This document shows, one piece after another, positions 35,472-44,022 of a stretch of 64,000 nt of DNA (within the stretch, counting starts at the first letter, position 1; each line of letters begins with the position of its first letter). The notes beneath the pieces are model-generated. The model ran no database searches and was not told where the DNA came from. It saw nothing but the letters and a program-made list of their open reading frames with translations. Made by a program: the position numbers and the translations under genes. The DNA is taken from positions 62,001 through 126,000 of the forward strand of contig JACKDN010000010.1 of NCBI GenBank assembly GCA_020633465.1, written 5' to 3'. Origin of the DNA: Myxococcales bacterium (lineage in GTDB: Bacteria; Myxococcota_A; Bradymonadia; UBA7976; UBA1532).

Positions 35472-35532
35472 GACATTCAGCCTTTCAGAAAGGACAAACA
35501 CCTCGAATCCTGTCCGCGCCAGGAGGACGAAT
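35472..35532 (+). repeat. Leader repeat, copy 2, directly upstream of the AAA/DUF4143 gene
   Basis: Carries CCTTT-CAG-AAAGG, a perfect hairpin, and GGACA / TGTCC, which share the AAGG segment and so are mutually exclusive. AGGAGG at the end is the ribosome site for the GTG start at 35535. The arrangement could regulate translation. Confidence 0.65.
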
Positions 35533-35534
35533 TC

Positions 35535-36833
35535 GTGGTCGAGGTCATCGAGCAGATCGTCGCGGACGCCCTCGCGCGCCCGTTGCCCGATGCGACCCAG
35601 CGCCGCGTGGTGCTGCCGGCCCTGCCGGGCAAGGTCGACGCGGTGGTGGGCATGCGCCGGAGCGGCAAGACCTGGCTCCTCTTCGAGACGATGAAGCGCT
35701 TGCTCGCCGCCGGTGTCCCGCGGGAGCGAATGCTCTACGTCAACTTCGAGGACGACCGCCTGCTGCCCCTCGACGTGACGCAGCTACGGCTCTTCCCGGA
35801 GGCCTTTTACCGTCGCGTGCCGGCGGCCAGCGCCGCGGAGTGCTGGTTCTTCTACGACGAGATCCAGCGCGTACCGGGCTGGGAGACCTTCGTTCGGCGC
35901 CAACTCGATACGCCGGGCGTCCGCCTCACCGTCACCGGCTCGTCGGCCAAGCTGCTCAGCCGCGAGATCGCCACCAGCATGCGCGGTCGCAGCCTCACCA
36001 CCGAGGTGCTGCCGTTCGGCTTCGACGAGGCCCTGCGGCACCAGGGAATCGACGTGCCCGAGCGCTGGCCACCGCCGACCTCCGAAGCCGCCGCCCTCGC
36101 CCACGCCTTCGAGCGCTACCTCGAGGTCGGCGGCTTCCCCGAGGTCCAGGGCCTCGACCAGGTGACCCGACTCCGCATCGTCCAGGACTACATCGACGTC
36201 GCGCTGCTTCGCGACGTGGTCGAGCGGCACGGGGTCACCAACGTGGAGGCGCTCCGCTGGCTCGTGCGCCACCTGCTGTCGGCCCCCGCGGGCCGCTTCA
36301 GCATCAACCGCTTCTTCAACGACCTGAAGTCGCAGGGCCTCGCCGTCGGCAAGGACACGCTCCACGCGTACCTGCGCTTCCTCGAAGACGCCTTCGTGCT
36401 CTTCACCGTGCCCATCTGGACCCCGTCCGAGCGCGTGCGCCGGGTCAACCCACGCAAGGCCTACCCCGCCGATCCGGCGCTGGCCCGCGCCATGACGATG
36501 CGGCCCGACACCGGTCACCTGCTCGAGACGCTCGTCTTCCTGGAGCTCCGCCGCCGCGGCTTCGACGTGGGCTATCTGACCACCGAGTCCGGCTACGAAG
36601 TGGACTTCATGGCACGCCACCTCGATGGCCGCACCGCGATGGTGCAGGTGTGCGCCCGCCTCGACGAGCCCGAGACGCGGCGCCGCGAGCTCCGTGCGCT
36701 CGAAGAGGCGCTGACCACCCACGCCGTCGACGAGGCCGCGGTGGTGACGCTCCACGAGACGGAAACGCTGACCCTCTCCGGTCACGACGTGCGCGTCTGG
36801 CCGGCTTGGCGCTGGCTGCTCGAGGGCAGGTGA
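35535..36833 (+). CDS. AAA ATPase with C-terminal DUF4143 domain
   Basis: 432 residues. The N-terminal AAA_14-type domain has Walker A GMRRSGKTWLLFE, Walker B ECWFFYDEIQ and the sensor-like TVTGSSAKLLSRE. The C-terminal DUF4143 domain (about 200-420) shows DYIDVALLRDVVERHG and the nuclease-like strand pattern GYEVDFMARH, typical of these proteins. The role of the family is not settled; members are widespread, sporadically distributed and often in accessory DNA. GTG start with AGGAGG 8 bp upstream. Confidence 0.88.
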   Translation: MVEVIEQIVADALARPLPDATQRRVVLPALPGKVDAVVGMRRSGKTWLLFETMKRLLAAGVPRERMLYVNFEDDRLLPLDVTQLRLFPEAFYRRVPAASAAECWFFYDEIQRVPGWETFVRRQLDTPGVRLTVTGSSAKLLSREIATSMRGRSLTTEVLPFGFDEALRHQGIDVPERWPPPTSEAAALAHAFERYLEVGGFPEVQGLDQVTRLRIVQDYIDVALLRDVVERHGVTNVEALRWLVRHLLSAPAGRFSINRFFNDLKSQGLAVGKDTLHAYLRFLEDAFVLFTVPIWTPSERVRRVNPRKAYPADPALARAMTMRPDTGHLLETLVFLELRRRGFDVGYLTTESGYEVDFMARHLDGRTAMVQVCARLDEPETRRRELRALEEALTTHAVDEAAVVTLHETETLTLSGHDVRVWPAWRWLLEGR

Positions 36834-36916
36834 GGTCGCGCAGGAACCGAACGGGAGGATGCGGAGGAGGTGCCACCCAAATCTCGCCTGACCGCGCCTT
36901 CTCCACCCCCCGCCCC

Positions 36917-37797
36917 TCACCCCTTCGCCGGCGGCACCACCGCGACCGTGCAGGGCGCCTGCTTCACCACCTTGCGCGCCGTGCTGCCCAGCAGCTCCGC
37001 CAGCTTCAACCCGAAGCCCGTCTGCCCCACCACCAGCAGGCGGGGCGCGCGGCGGCGGGCCTCTTCCAGCAGCACCTCGCTGGGGGTGCCGCCGACGACG
37101 CGGGTGTCGAGGTCGACGTTGGGCCAGTCGGCGCGCAGGCGGCCGAAGTCTTCGGTGACCGCGTCGCGGGCCCAGCGCAGCGCCTCTTCGAGCGCCACCG
37201 GATCTTCGATGCCCAGCGCGGGAAGGCGGGGCGGGCGCACGGCGTGGACCACCTCGAGGGGCGCGCCGAGGTGCTCGGCGTGGCCGGCGGCGAAGTCCTC
37301 GGCGGCGCGGGCGGCGACCGAGAAGTCGGTGCCGACCACCACCGGGCCGGCCTCGGCGGGCTCGTCGTGCTCGGGGTGCACCACCACCAGCGTGCAGGGC
37401 GGGCGGCTGGCCACGTGCAGCACGCGCGAGCCGACGAAGACCGACGTGACCGCCCCCTTCACGCTCTTCGACATCACCAGCAGGTCGGCCTTCTCGTCGG
37501 CCACCACGTCGGCCAGCACCGCGTGGCACGGGCCCACCCGCACGTCGACGGCGTCGGGCTCGACGCCGGTGTGCTCGTGGTACCAGGCCTCGGCCAGGCC
37601 GGCCGCCGCCTCGAGCTCGCCCTCGCCCACCTGGATGCGCAGCCGCGCGACCATCCACTCAGCCATGTCCAGCTCGACCACGTGCGCCACCACCACGCGC
37701 GCGCGCCGCGCGCGTCGCCAGGCGCCGCGTCCAGTGCGCCGCCGGCGCCAGAGTCGACCGTCAGATCCGTCGCCACCACGATCGTCGGCTTGCTCAT
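36917..37797 (-). CDS. Tandem universal stress protein, frameshifted near the N terminus
   Basis: About 293 residues when joined. The first Usp domain starts MSKPTIVVATDLTVDSGA. The frame changes in a long GC-dinucleotide run at about 37695-37712 (a 2-bp difference restores GARVVVAHVVELDM). It continues to VVVHPEHDEPA. The second Usp domain (PVVVGTDFSVAARAAEDFAAGH) ends with the ATP-binding-type block LLVVGQTGFGLKLAELLGSTARKVVKQAPCTVAVV. It is expected to be a soluble stress protein, possibly nucleotide-binding. ATG at 37797. Confidence 0.8.
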
Positions 37798-37860
37798 CTG
37801 CCTCTCCTCACCCGGGGCCGCACGCCGGCCCGACCACGGCGCCCGCGTCGGCCGCGCCGC

Positions 37861-38676
37861 TCACTCCGCCCACAACCACCACGCCCCGACGCCCAACCCC
37901 ACCGCCGACAGCGCGCCCAGGCCGTAGCTGGCGCCCAGCAGTCGGTTGGCGGCGTCCTCGTGCTCGGCGTAGTCGGCGCGCGAGCGGGCGTCGTCCCGCG
38001 CCTCGATCTCACCGAAGGCCTGCGACACCAGCACCGCGGCGGCCACCGCCGCCACGCCCCCGACGCCCAACGCCACGTACCCCACCGTCGGCGGCCGCCC
38101 GGCCGACAGGGGCGGCGCGCTCAACACCGCCGCGGTGTCCTCGACCGGCTCGAGCCGCACGTTCAGCGTCGTCCCTCGCCCGGCTCGACCACGAAGGCCG
38201 GCCGCGCGGGCCGGTGCCCGGTCAGGCTCAGCTCGGCGAAGTGCGGCCCGGCCACCAGCCGCACCCGCAGCGGCGTCACGCCCCCGCCACGGCGTCGGCC
38301 CCGTCGAAGCGCACCTGCGCCCCCGGCCGGCACGCTGCCCACCACGACCTCAGGCCGCAGCCGGCGCACGGTGGCCTCGGCGGCCGTCCGCTTGGCGGGC
38401 GGCGGCGACGTCGCCAGGTACCGCTCGAAGGCCGCCACCGCCTCGGCGTACTGGCCCATCGCCTCGAGCACGACGCCCTGGTTCGCCACGTAGCCCGGCG
38501 CCGGATCCTCGGCGTGCGCCTGCTGCAACAACGCCAGCGCCCGCGCGTGATCGCCCGGCCACGAAGGCGGCGTCGGCCTCGGCCTTCAGCTGCGCCGCGC
38601 GCGCCGGGCTGGCCCCCGCCCGAAGGGGGGCGGCTGCGAGCGCGGCGAACACGAGGGCAGGCAGCAGTCGGCGCAT
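37861..38676 (-). pseudogene. TPR/PEGA-like membrane protein gene broken by several frameshifts
   Basis: Three frames read in order make one recognisable protein: a signal peptide MRRLLPALVFAALAAAPLRA; TPR-like repeats (ALALLQQAHAEDPAPGYVANQG, YAEAVAAFERYLATSPPP) up to VVVGSVPAG; and a C-terminal part with two membrane helices (VGYVALGVGGVAAVAAAVLVS and YGLGALSAVGLGVGAWWLWAE). Shifts are needed near 38556, 38300 and 38162. The layout matches the TPR/PEGA partner at 27360, and a kinase gene lies divergently beside it. Given the equally broken neighbour, poor local sequence quality is as likely as true decay. Confidence 0.65.
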
Positions 38677-38826
38677 CGGCCGCAGTTGTACCCCGAGCGG
38701 CGCGCGCCGGTCACGCGGGGCGGACGCCGCCGCCCTCGGCCGGGCCCGCGCCTCGCCCGGCGCCCGTCGCCCGCCTGCCGGGCTCCGAGTGGCCACCCCG
38801 GGGCCTCGCGTACACTGCCCCAGGCC

Positions 38827-40186
38827 ATGTCGCCGCCTCCCCCACGCCGAGCCGGATCCGCTGATCGGCGTCCTGGTCGCGGGCCGCTACCGCCTGACCG
38901 GCGTCATCGGCCGCGGCGGCTTCTCCACGGTGTACGCCGCCGAAGACGAGCGCCTGCGCGGCCAGCGCGCGGCCGTGAAGGTGCTGCTGCCCTTCGAGGC
39001 CAACCGCGACGGCCGCGCCCGCTTCGACCGCGAGCGCCGCATCATCTCGATGCTGCGCGGCCCCCACGTCGTCCAGACCTCGAGTCCGGCCAGCTGCCCG
39101 ACGGTCGCCCCTTCCTGGTCATGGAGCTGCTCGAGGGCGCGCCCCTCGCCGACGTGATGCGCGCCCGTGGCCGCCTCTCGCCGCGCCGCGCCGTGCGCAT
39201 CGCCGACGGCATCCTCGACGCGCTGGTCGAGGCCCACGCGGCCGGCGTCGTCCACCGCGATCTCAAGCCGGGCAACGTCTTCCTCGTCGAGCGCCCCGAC
39301 GAGCCCATGTGCCCGAAGGTGCTCGACTTCGGCATCGCCAGCATCGTCGAGGGCGACGACGAGCAGGCCGTGCGCGAGCACGCGGTCGGCACGCCGCGCC
39401 ATGGCGCCCGAGCAGTTTCGCGGCGAGGTGCTCGACCACCGCGGCGATCTGTACGCCCTCGGCGTGCTGCTGCACCTGATGACCTCGGGCCGGCCCCCTT
39501 CATCGAGAGCGATCCCGTGCCCGCCGAGGTCGAGCGCCTGCCCAGCCACGCCCGCGTCGTCTGGCAGCACCTGCATCAGCAGCCGCCGCCGGTGCGCGCG
39601 GGCTCGGGCGCCCTGGCTGATCCTCATCGTCCGCCTGCTGGGCAAGCGCCCCGAGTACCGCTACCCCGACGCGTCGGCCGTCCGCGCCGCCCTGCGCACG
39701 CTGCCCGAGGCCGACGGCGTCCTGGGGCCCGTGGGGCAGCCGGCGCCCGCGGCCCCGCCCGACATCGACGCGCTGGAGGATCCCGCCGCCTCGATCGAGG
39801 TCGACGCGCCGGGCGCCGGTCGCCGGTCGGTCGCGCTGTTCGTCACGCTGGGCCTCGCCTTCGTCGGCGGCGTCGCCATCGCCGGCTGGCTGGCCATGCG
39901 CGAGGATCGCGTCCCCAACGCCTCGGCGCCCATCGGCGCCAGCGAGTCGCCCCCGCTGCGCGCCGACGCGGGCGTGCAGTGCCGCCACCGCATCGAGACC
40001 ATGCCGCCCGGCGCCAAGGTGTCGCACGCCGACCGCACCCTGGGGTTCACCCCCTCGGTCGTCGACCGCCCCTGCGGCCAGCCCTGGCCGCTGACGGTGC
40101 AGCTGCCCGGCTTCGCCACCGAGACGGTGACCCTCGAGGGCGAGGACGCCGCGCCGGTGCGGCTGACCCTGAAGCCCGCCCAGTGA
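38827..40186 (+). pseudogene. Ser/Thr protein kinase gene broken by several frameshifts
   Basis: In successive frames the following can be read: DPLIGVLVAGRYRLTGVIGRGGFSTVYAAEDERLRG, AAVKVLLPFEANRDG, PFLVMELLEGAPLADVM, GVVHRDLKPGNVFLV, KVLDFGIASIVEGDD, MAPEQFRGEVLDHRGDLYALGVLL, a C-helix end, KRPEYRYPDASAVRAAL, a membrane helix (VALFVTLGLAFVGGVAIAGWL) and a PEGA-like tail (ETMPPGAKVSHADRTLGFTP). All catalytic motifs survive, so the kinase is likely functional if the shifts (in CCTCCCCCACG at the start, then near 39080, 39400, 39495 and 39615) are consensus errors. ATG at 38827; a TACACT box lies 11 bp before it. Confidence 0.7.
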
Positions 40187-40278
40187 CCCCCGCCCGGCGC
40201 CGGCGGCTGGCCCTGGCCCTCAGCCTGGCCGCGGCCGCCGCCTGCTGCGCCTGGTCGTGGTGGGGTCCCGGCGCCTGA
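40183..40278 (+). CDS. Possible 31-residue membrane peptide
   Basis: A GTG overlapping the kinase stop opens a short frame MTPARRRRLALALSLAAAAA CCAWSWW-type peptide: four arginines, one hydrophobic stretch with two Cys, and a Trp-rich end. The overlap hints at coupling, but there is no family and chance is possible. Confidence 0.25.
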   Translation: MTPARRRRLALALSLAAAAACCAWSWWGPGA

Positions 40279-40371
40279 TCCACCCGCCGCGCACGGTGGA
40301 CCGAGGGCGTGCCCCCCGTCCCGTCGACCTGCTATGCTGGACCGTCCACTCCGCTCCGACCCTCGAGGACC

Positions 40372-41796
40372 ATGAAGCGCGGCATCTCGCAATGGTTGAC
40401 CCCCGAGGACGCCCAGCGCGCGGCCAAGGCGACGCAGGACGGCGCCGACACGCTGGTCACCGAGGATCCCGAGGGCAGGGGCCGCCCCGTCGACGACACG
40501 GGCGGGCCGATCAACGTCACCGAGCGCTTCGACGATCGCGGTGAGATCGGCCGCGGAGGCATGAGCACCGTCCGCCGCGTCTTCGATCGCAGCCTGCTGC
40601 GCGACAGCGCCCTGAAGGTGCTCGACCCCCGCTTCGGCCGCGCCGACGACCGCGTGTGGCGCTTCGTCGAAGAGGGCCGCGTCACCGGTCAGCTGGAGCA
40701 CCCGAGCATCGTGCCCGTCCACGAGCTGGGCCGGGACGAGGACGGCGTCCACTACATCTGCATGAAGCTGGTGCAGGGCCGCACGCTCGAAGAGCTGCTC
40801 GAGGGCCCCGACGCCCATCGCCTCCAGCCCGAGCGCCTCGGCGAGCTGCTGCGCGTCTTCGTGAAGGTGTGCGAGGCCATCGCCTTCGCCCATGATCGCG
40901 GCGTCATCCACCGGGACATCAAGCCGGCCAACATCATGGTGGGCGCCTTCGGTCAGGTGTACCTGATGGACTGGGGTGTGGCGCGCCTGCTGCCCGGCAG
41001 CCGCGCGGCCGACTCGGTGCGGGCGCCCCACGAGCAGACGCCCGAGACCGACGAGCGCCCGGGGGACGTGATCGGCACCCCGCACTACATGGCGCCGGAG
41101 CAGGCGCGCGGCCTCCACGACCAGGTCGACACGCGCACCGACGTCTTCGCGCTGGGCGCGACGCTGTACCACATCCTCACCGGCAGGCCGCCCTACGGCG
41201 GGCGCACCGTCTTCCAGGTGCTGATGGCGGCCACCCGGCGCCGGCTGACGCCCCCCGAGGAGGTCGTCACCGAGGGCAAGGTGCCGCCGGCCCTCGCGCG
41301 CATCTGCATGCGCGCCATGGCGATCGATCCGGCCGATCGCTACCCCGACGCCCTGGCCCTGCAGCGCGCGATCGAGCGCTTCGTGCAAGGCAGCTGGCAC
41401 CTGCCCACCCGCGCCTTCCCCGCCGGCACGGCCATCGTGCGCCAGGGCGAGGAGGGCGACGCCGCCTACATCATCACGGCGGGCACCTGCGCGGTGTACC
41501 GGGAGCTCGAGAGCGGCGGCCGCCAGTTCATCCGCGACCTGGGCCCGGGTGAGGTGTTCGGCGAGACGGCGGTGTTCTCGGCCAAGCCCCGCACCGCCAC
41601 CGTCGAGGCGCAGGACGACGTGACCGCCATGGTCGTCACCCGGGACACCCTGGTCGACACCATCGGGCTGAACTCGTGGGTGGGCACCTTCGTGAAGGCG
41701 CTGGCCGAGCGCTTCCGCGAGGTCGACGGGCGACTGCGCGAGCTCGAGGCGGCGCAGGGTTCGACGGGCGACACCGAGGACGGAGGGCCCCGATGA
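40372..41796 (+). CDS. Ser/Thr protein kinase with C-terminal cyclic-nucleotide-binding domain
   Basis: 474 residues. Kinase domain at about 50-345: GEIGRGGMSTVRRVFD, SALKVLDPRF, VIHRDIKPANIM, DWGVARLLPG in place of DFG (Asp kept, an accepted variant), HYMAPEQARG. Residues about 350-455 are a CNB domain: GTAIVRQGEEGDAAYIITAG and the phosphate-binding cassette FGETAVFSAKPRTATVEAQ, with the Glu and Arg that contact cAMP or cGMP. No membrane helix, so cytosolic. Kinase first and CNB second is the reverse of eukaryotic PKG. ATG at 40372; the stop overlaps the next gene (ATGA). Confidence 0.9.
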   Translation: MKRGISQWLTPEDAQRAAKATQDGADTLVTEDPEGRGRPVDDTGGPINVTERFDDRGEIGRGGMSTVRRVFDRSLLRDSALKVLDPRFGRADDRVWRFVEEGRVTGQLEHPSIVPVHELGRDEDGVHYICMKLVQGRTLEELLEGPDAHRLQPERLGELLRVFVKVCEAIAFAHDRGVIHRDIKPANIMVGAFGQVYLMDWGVARLLPGSRAADSVRAPHEQTPETDERPGDVIGTPHYMAPEQARGLHDQVDTRTDVFALGATLYHILTGRPPYGGRTVFQVLMAATRRRLTPPEEVVTEGKVPPALARICMRAMAIDPADRYPDALALQRAIERFVQGSWHLPTRAFPAGTAIVRQGEEGDAAYIITAGTCAVYRELESGGRQFIRDLGPGEVFGETAVFSAKPRTATVEAQDDVTAMVVTRDTLVDTIGLNSWVGTFVKALAERFREVDGRLRELEAAQGSTGDTEDGGPR

Positions 41797-42266
41797 GCAG
41801 CACGATCAGCAGCGCCCTGCTGCACGACCTCTCCGGCAAGGCCGAGAAGGCGTCGAGCGGGGTGTGGCGCCCAGTGGGGCGCAGCGTCGCGGCCGGCGAC
41901 AAGACCATCGCCGAGGCGGTGATCTTCGAGCGCGGGACGGCCGACGAGGCGCGCGCCAACGCGGCGCACATCGCCGCGGCGTCCCCGGCGCACGTGCTGG
42001 CGCTGGTGCACGAGCTTCAGCGCCTGCGGGTCGAGAACACCACGATGCAGGATCGCATCGACGCGGCGGAGCGGGCGCGGGAGGCGGCCGAGACCGAGCT
42101 GCGCCGCGCGCGCGCGACGGTGGCCGCGGTCACCTTCCCCGGTCGACCCGAGACGGCGAAGCAGATCGACGATCTGGTGCAGCGGATCAGCGAGCGGGCG
42201 CCCGCCTGCGCCCCCGACGCGCGCGCCCTGGGCGCCATCGCCCAGGCGCGCGCCGCCGAGGACTGA
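41793..42266 (+). CDS. Coiled-coil protein of unknown function, coupled to the kinase-CNB gene
   Basis: 157 residues. Residues about 20-45 include VWRPVGRSVAAGDKTIAEAV; about 70-105 are a likely coiled coil (ALVHELQRLRVENTTMQDRI, then an Ala/Glu/Arg-rich helix). The C terminus is helical. No family was recognised. The start overlaps the kinase stop by 4 bp, so it may be a dedicated substrate or partner of that kinase. Confidence 0.75.
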   Translation: MSSTISSALLHDLSGKAEKASSGVWRPVGRSVAAGDKTIAEAVIFERGTADEARANAAHIAAASPAHVLALVHELQRLRVENTTMQDRIDAAERAREAAETELRRARATVAAVTFPGRPETAKQIDDLVQRISERAPACAPDARALGAIAQARAAED

Positions 42267-42271
42267 CCGGG

Positions 42272-43792
42272 TCAGCCGGGCAGCTGCTCGAAGTGGGCGC
42301 GCAGGCTCTCGGTCTCGTTGGCGCGGCGCAGCTTGCGCAGGGCCTGGGCCTCGATCTGGCGGATGCGCTCGCGGGTCAGCGAGAACACGGTGCCCACCTC
42401 TTCGAGGGTGTGGTCGCGGCGCACGCCGATGCCGAAGCGCAGGCGCAGCACCTTGGCCTCGCGGGGCGTCAGCGCGCAGTCGAGCACGCGGTTGGCCTCT
42501 TCGCTCATCAGCGCCTTGGCGGTGGTGTCCGCGGGCGAGACGATGCCCACGTCCTCGATCAGCTCGCCGAGGGTCGTGTCGTCGCCCACCGGCGTCTCGA
42601 GCGACACCGACGCGCGGCTGACCTCGAGCGCCCGGCGGACGTGATCCTCGTCCACCTCGAGGCGCTCGGCGATCTCGCGCGGCTGCGCGGGGCGCTGCAG
42701 CTCGTGCTCGAGCTCGCGCGCGGTGCGGGTGACCTTGTTGATCAGCTCCATCATGTGCACCGGCACGCGGATGGTGCGGCCCTGATCGGCGATGGCGCGG
42801 GTGATCGCCTGCCGAATCCACCAGGTGGCGTAGGTGCTGAACTTGTAGCCGCGCTTCCACTCGAACTTCTCGACCGCGCGCATGAGGCCGATCGAGCCCT
42901 CCTGGATGAGGTCGAGCAGGTGGGGGCCGCGGTTGCGGTAGCGCTTGGCGATGCTGACGACGAGGCGCAGGTTGGCCAGCACCATCTCGTCCTTCGCCTG
43001 GGTCAGCGCGCGCTGGTGGGTGCGCAGGTCGCGCACCAGCTCGGTCAGGCCGTCGATGTCCAGCCCCAGATCGCGCTCGATGTCGGCGATGCGCTTCTGG
43101 GCGCGGCGGGCGCCGCGGGCCAGCTCGGCCCAGCCGCGCGCGTCGAGGCCGCTGGCCTCGGTCGGCGTCTCGCGCTCGAGCAGCACCTCGACGTCCACGC
43201 CGGCCATCACCTCGCACTCGCGCACGAAGCCCTGCCAGTCGCGCACCTCGACGCGCTGGCGCGCGAGGTCGTCGACGATACCCTCGACCACGGTCCAGCT
43301 GACCGACAGGCGCTGCACCAGGTCGAGCAGCTCGCCGTCGTAGTCGCGGTTCTTGCGGCGATCGGTCTTGGTCTCGCGCTGGGCGCTGCGCTGGCGGGCC
43401 CGGGCGATGCGGCGCAGCTCGTGCGCCACGTGATCGAGCAGGGCCTCGCCGGTGAGGCCCGTCTCGGGATCGGGCTTGCGGTTGGTGCCGCCGTCGAGCA
43501 CGTCGCGGAGGGCCACGTGCCCCTCCTTGACCTGCCGCGCGAGATCGGCGAACGCCCGCACGCCCGCGTCGTTGCCCAAGAGACCGCGCAGGACGCCGTC
43601 CCGCGCCGCCTCGATGCGCTGGGCGATGACGACCTCCTTCTCACGATCGAGGAGCTCGACGCAGCCGATCTTCGACAGGTAGATGCGCACGTTGTCGAAG
43701 TCCTCGTACTCGAGGGTGCGCTGCTGCTGCGGCGGCGAATCGGCGTCGGGCTTCTTCGGCTTGGGCTTGCGGTTGGCCTTGGCACTCACCAT
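42272..43792 (-). CDS. RNA polymerase sigma-70 family factor, RpoD-like
   Basis: 506 residues. Region 1.2 VRIYLSKIGCVELLDREKEV; a non-conserved insert; region 2 LANLRLVVSIAKRYRNRG, LIQEGSIGLMRAVEKFEW and YKFSTYATWWIRQAITRAIA; region 3; region 4 TPREAKVLRLRFGIG and LEEVGTVFSLTRERIRQIEA. That is the layout of primary or closely related group 2 sigma factors. It lacks a long acidic region 1.1, so whether it is the housekeeping RpoD or a paralogue cannot be decided here. ATG at 43792 after GGAGG. Divergent from the S46 peptidase gene, with a 230-bp shared upstream region. Confidence 0.9.
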   Translation of the reverse strand: MVSAKANRKPKPKKPDADSPPQQQRTLEYEDFDNVRIYLSKIGCVELLDREKEVVIAQRIEAARDGVLRGLLGNDAGVRAFADLARQVKEGHVALRDVLDGGTNRKPDPETGLTGEALLDHVAHELRRIARARQRSAQRETKTDRRKNRDYDGELLDLVQRLSVSWTVVEGIVDDLARQRVEVRDWQGFVRECEVMAGVDVEVLLERETPTEASGLDARGWAELARGARRAQKRIADIERDLGLDIDGLTELVRDLRTHQRALTQAKDEMVLANLRLVVSIAKRYRNRGPHLLDLIQEGSIGLMRAVEKFEWKRGYKFSTYATWWIRQAITRAIADQGRTIRVPVHMMELINKVTRTARELEHELQRPAQPREIAERLEVDEDHVRRALEVSRASVSLETPVGDDTTLGELIEDVGIVSPADTTAKALMSEEANRVLDCALTPREAKVLRLRFGIGVRRDHTLEEVGTVFSLTRERIRQIEAQALRKLRRANETESLRAHFEQLPG

Positions 43793-44022
43793 GGGCGACC
43801 TCCGGTTCTGCGACGGCGGATTTGGTTTGCAATCAACGGGCCACCTCTGCAAACGGGGGACGCTCCACGCCGCTCCGGGGTTTCGGCGCGCTCGGCGCCG
43901 TCGGCGGACGACGACACCCTGACATGCAGATCAGGGGGGTTCCGCGCAACGTCACCTCGACCGCCGCCCGCGCGCGTGGCGGACCTGCTATAACCCCTCG
44001 TCACCCCGAACGTGAGGCAATC

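Larger units (their letters stand above)
35230..35534. other. Intergenic region with duplicated leader
   Basis: 305 bp without a convincing gene. It contains two copies of a 61-bp sequence, 213 bp apart, listed separately. The first copy has a good GGAGG and an ATG at 35318 that would open a frame with no resemblance to any protein. The middle (35330-35470) is unremarkable. Confidence 0.5.

Noticed and set aside
35318..35694. ATG-started frame after leader copy 1
   Set aside because: Although it has a good ribosome site, the translation is Ser/Arg-rich without any domain and overlaps the ATPase gene in another frame.
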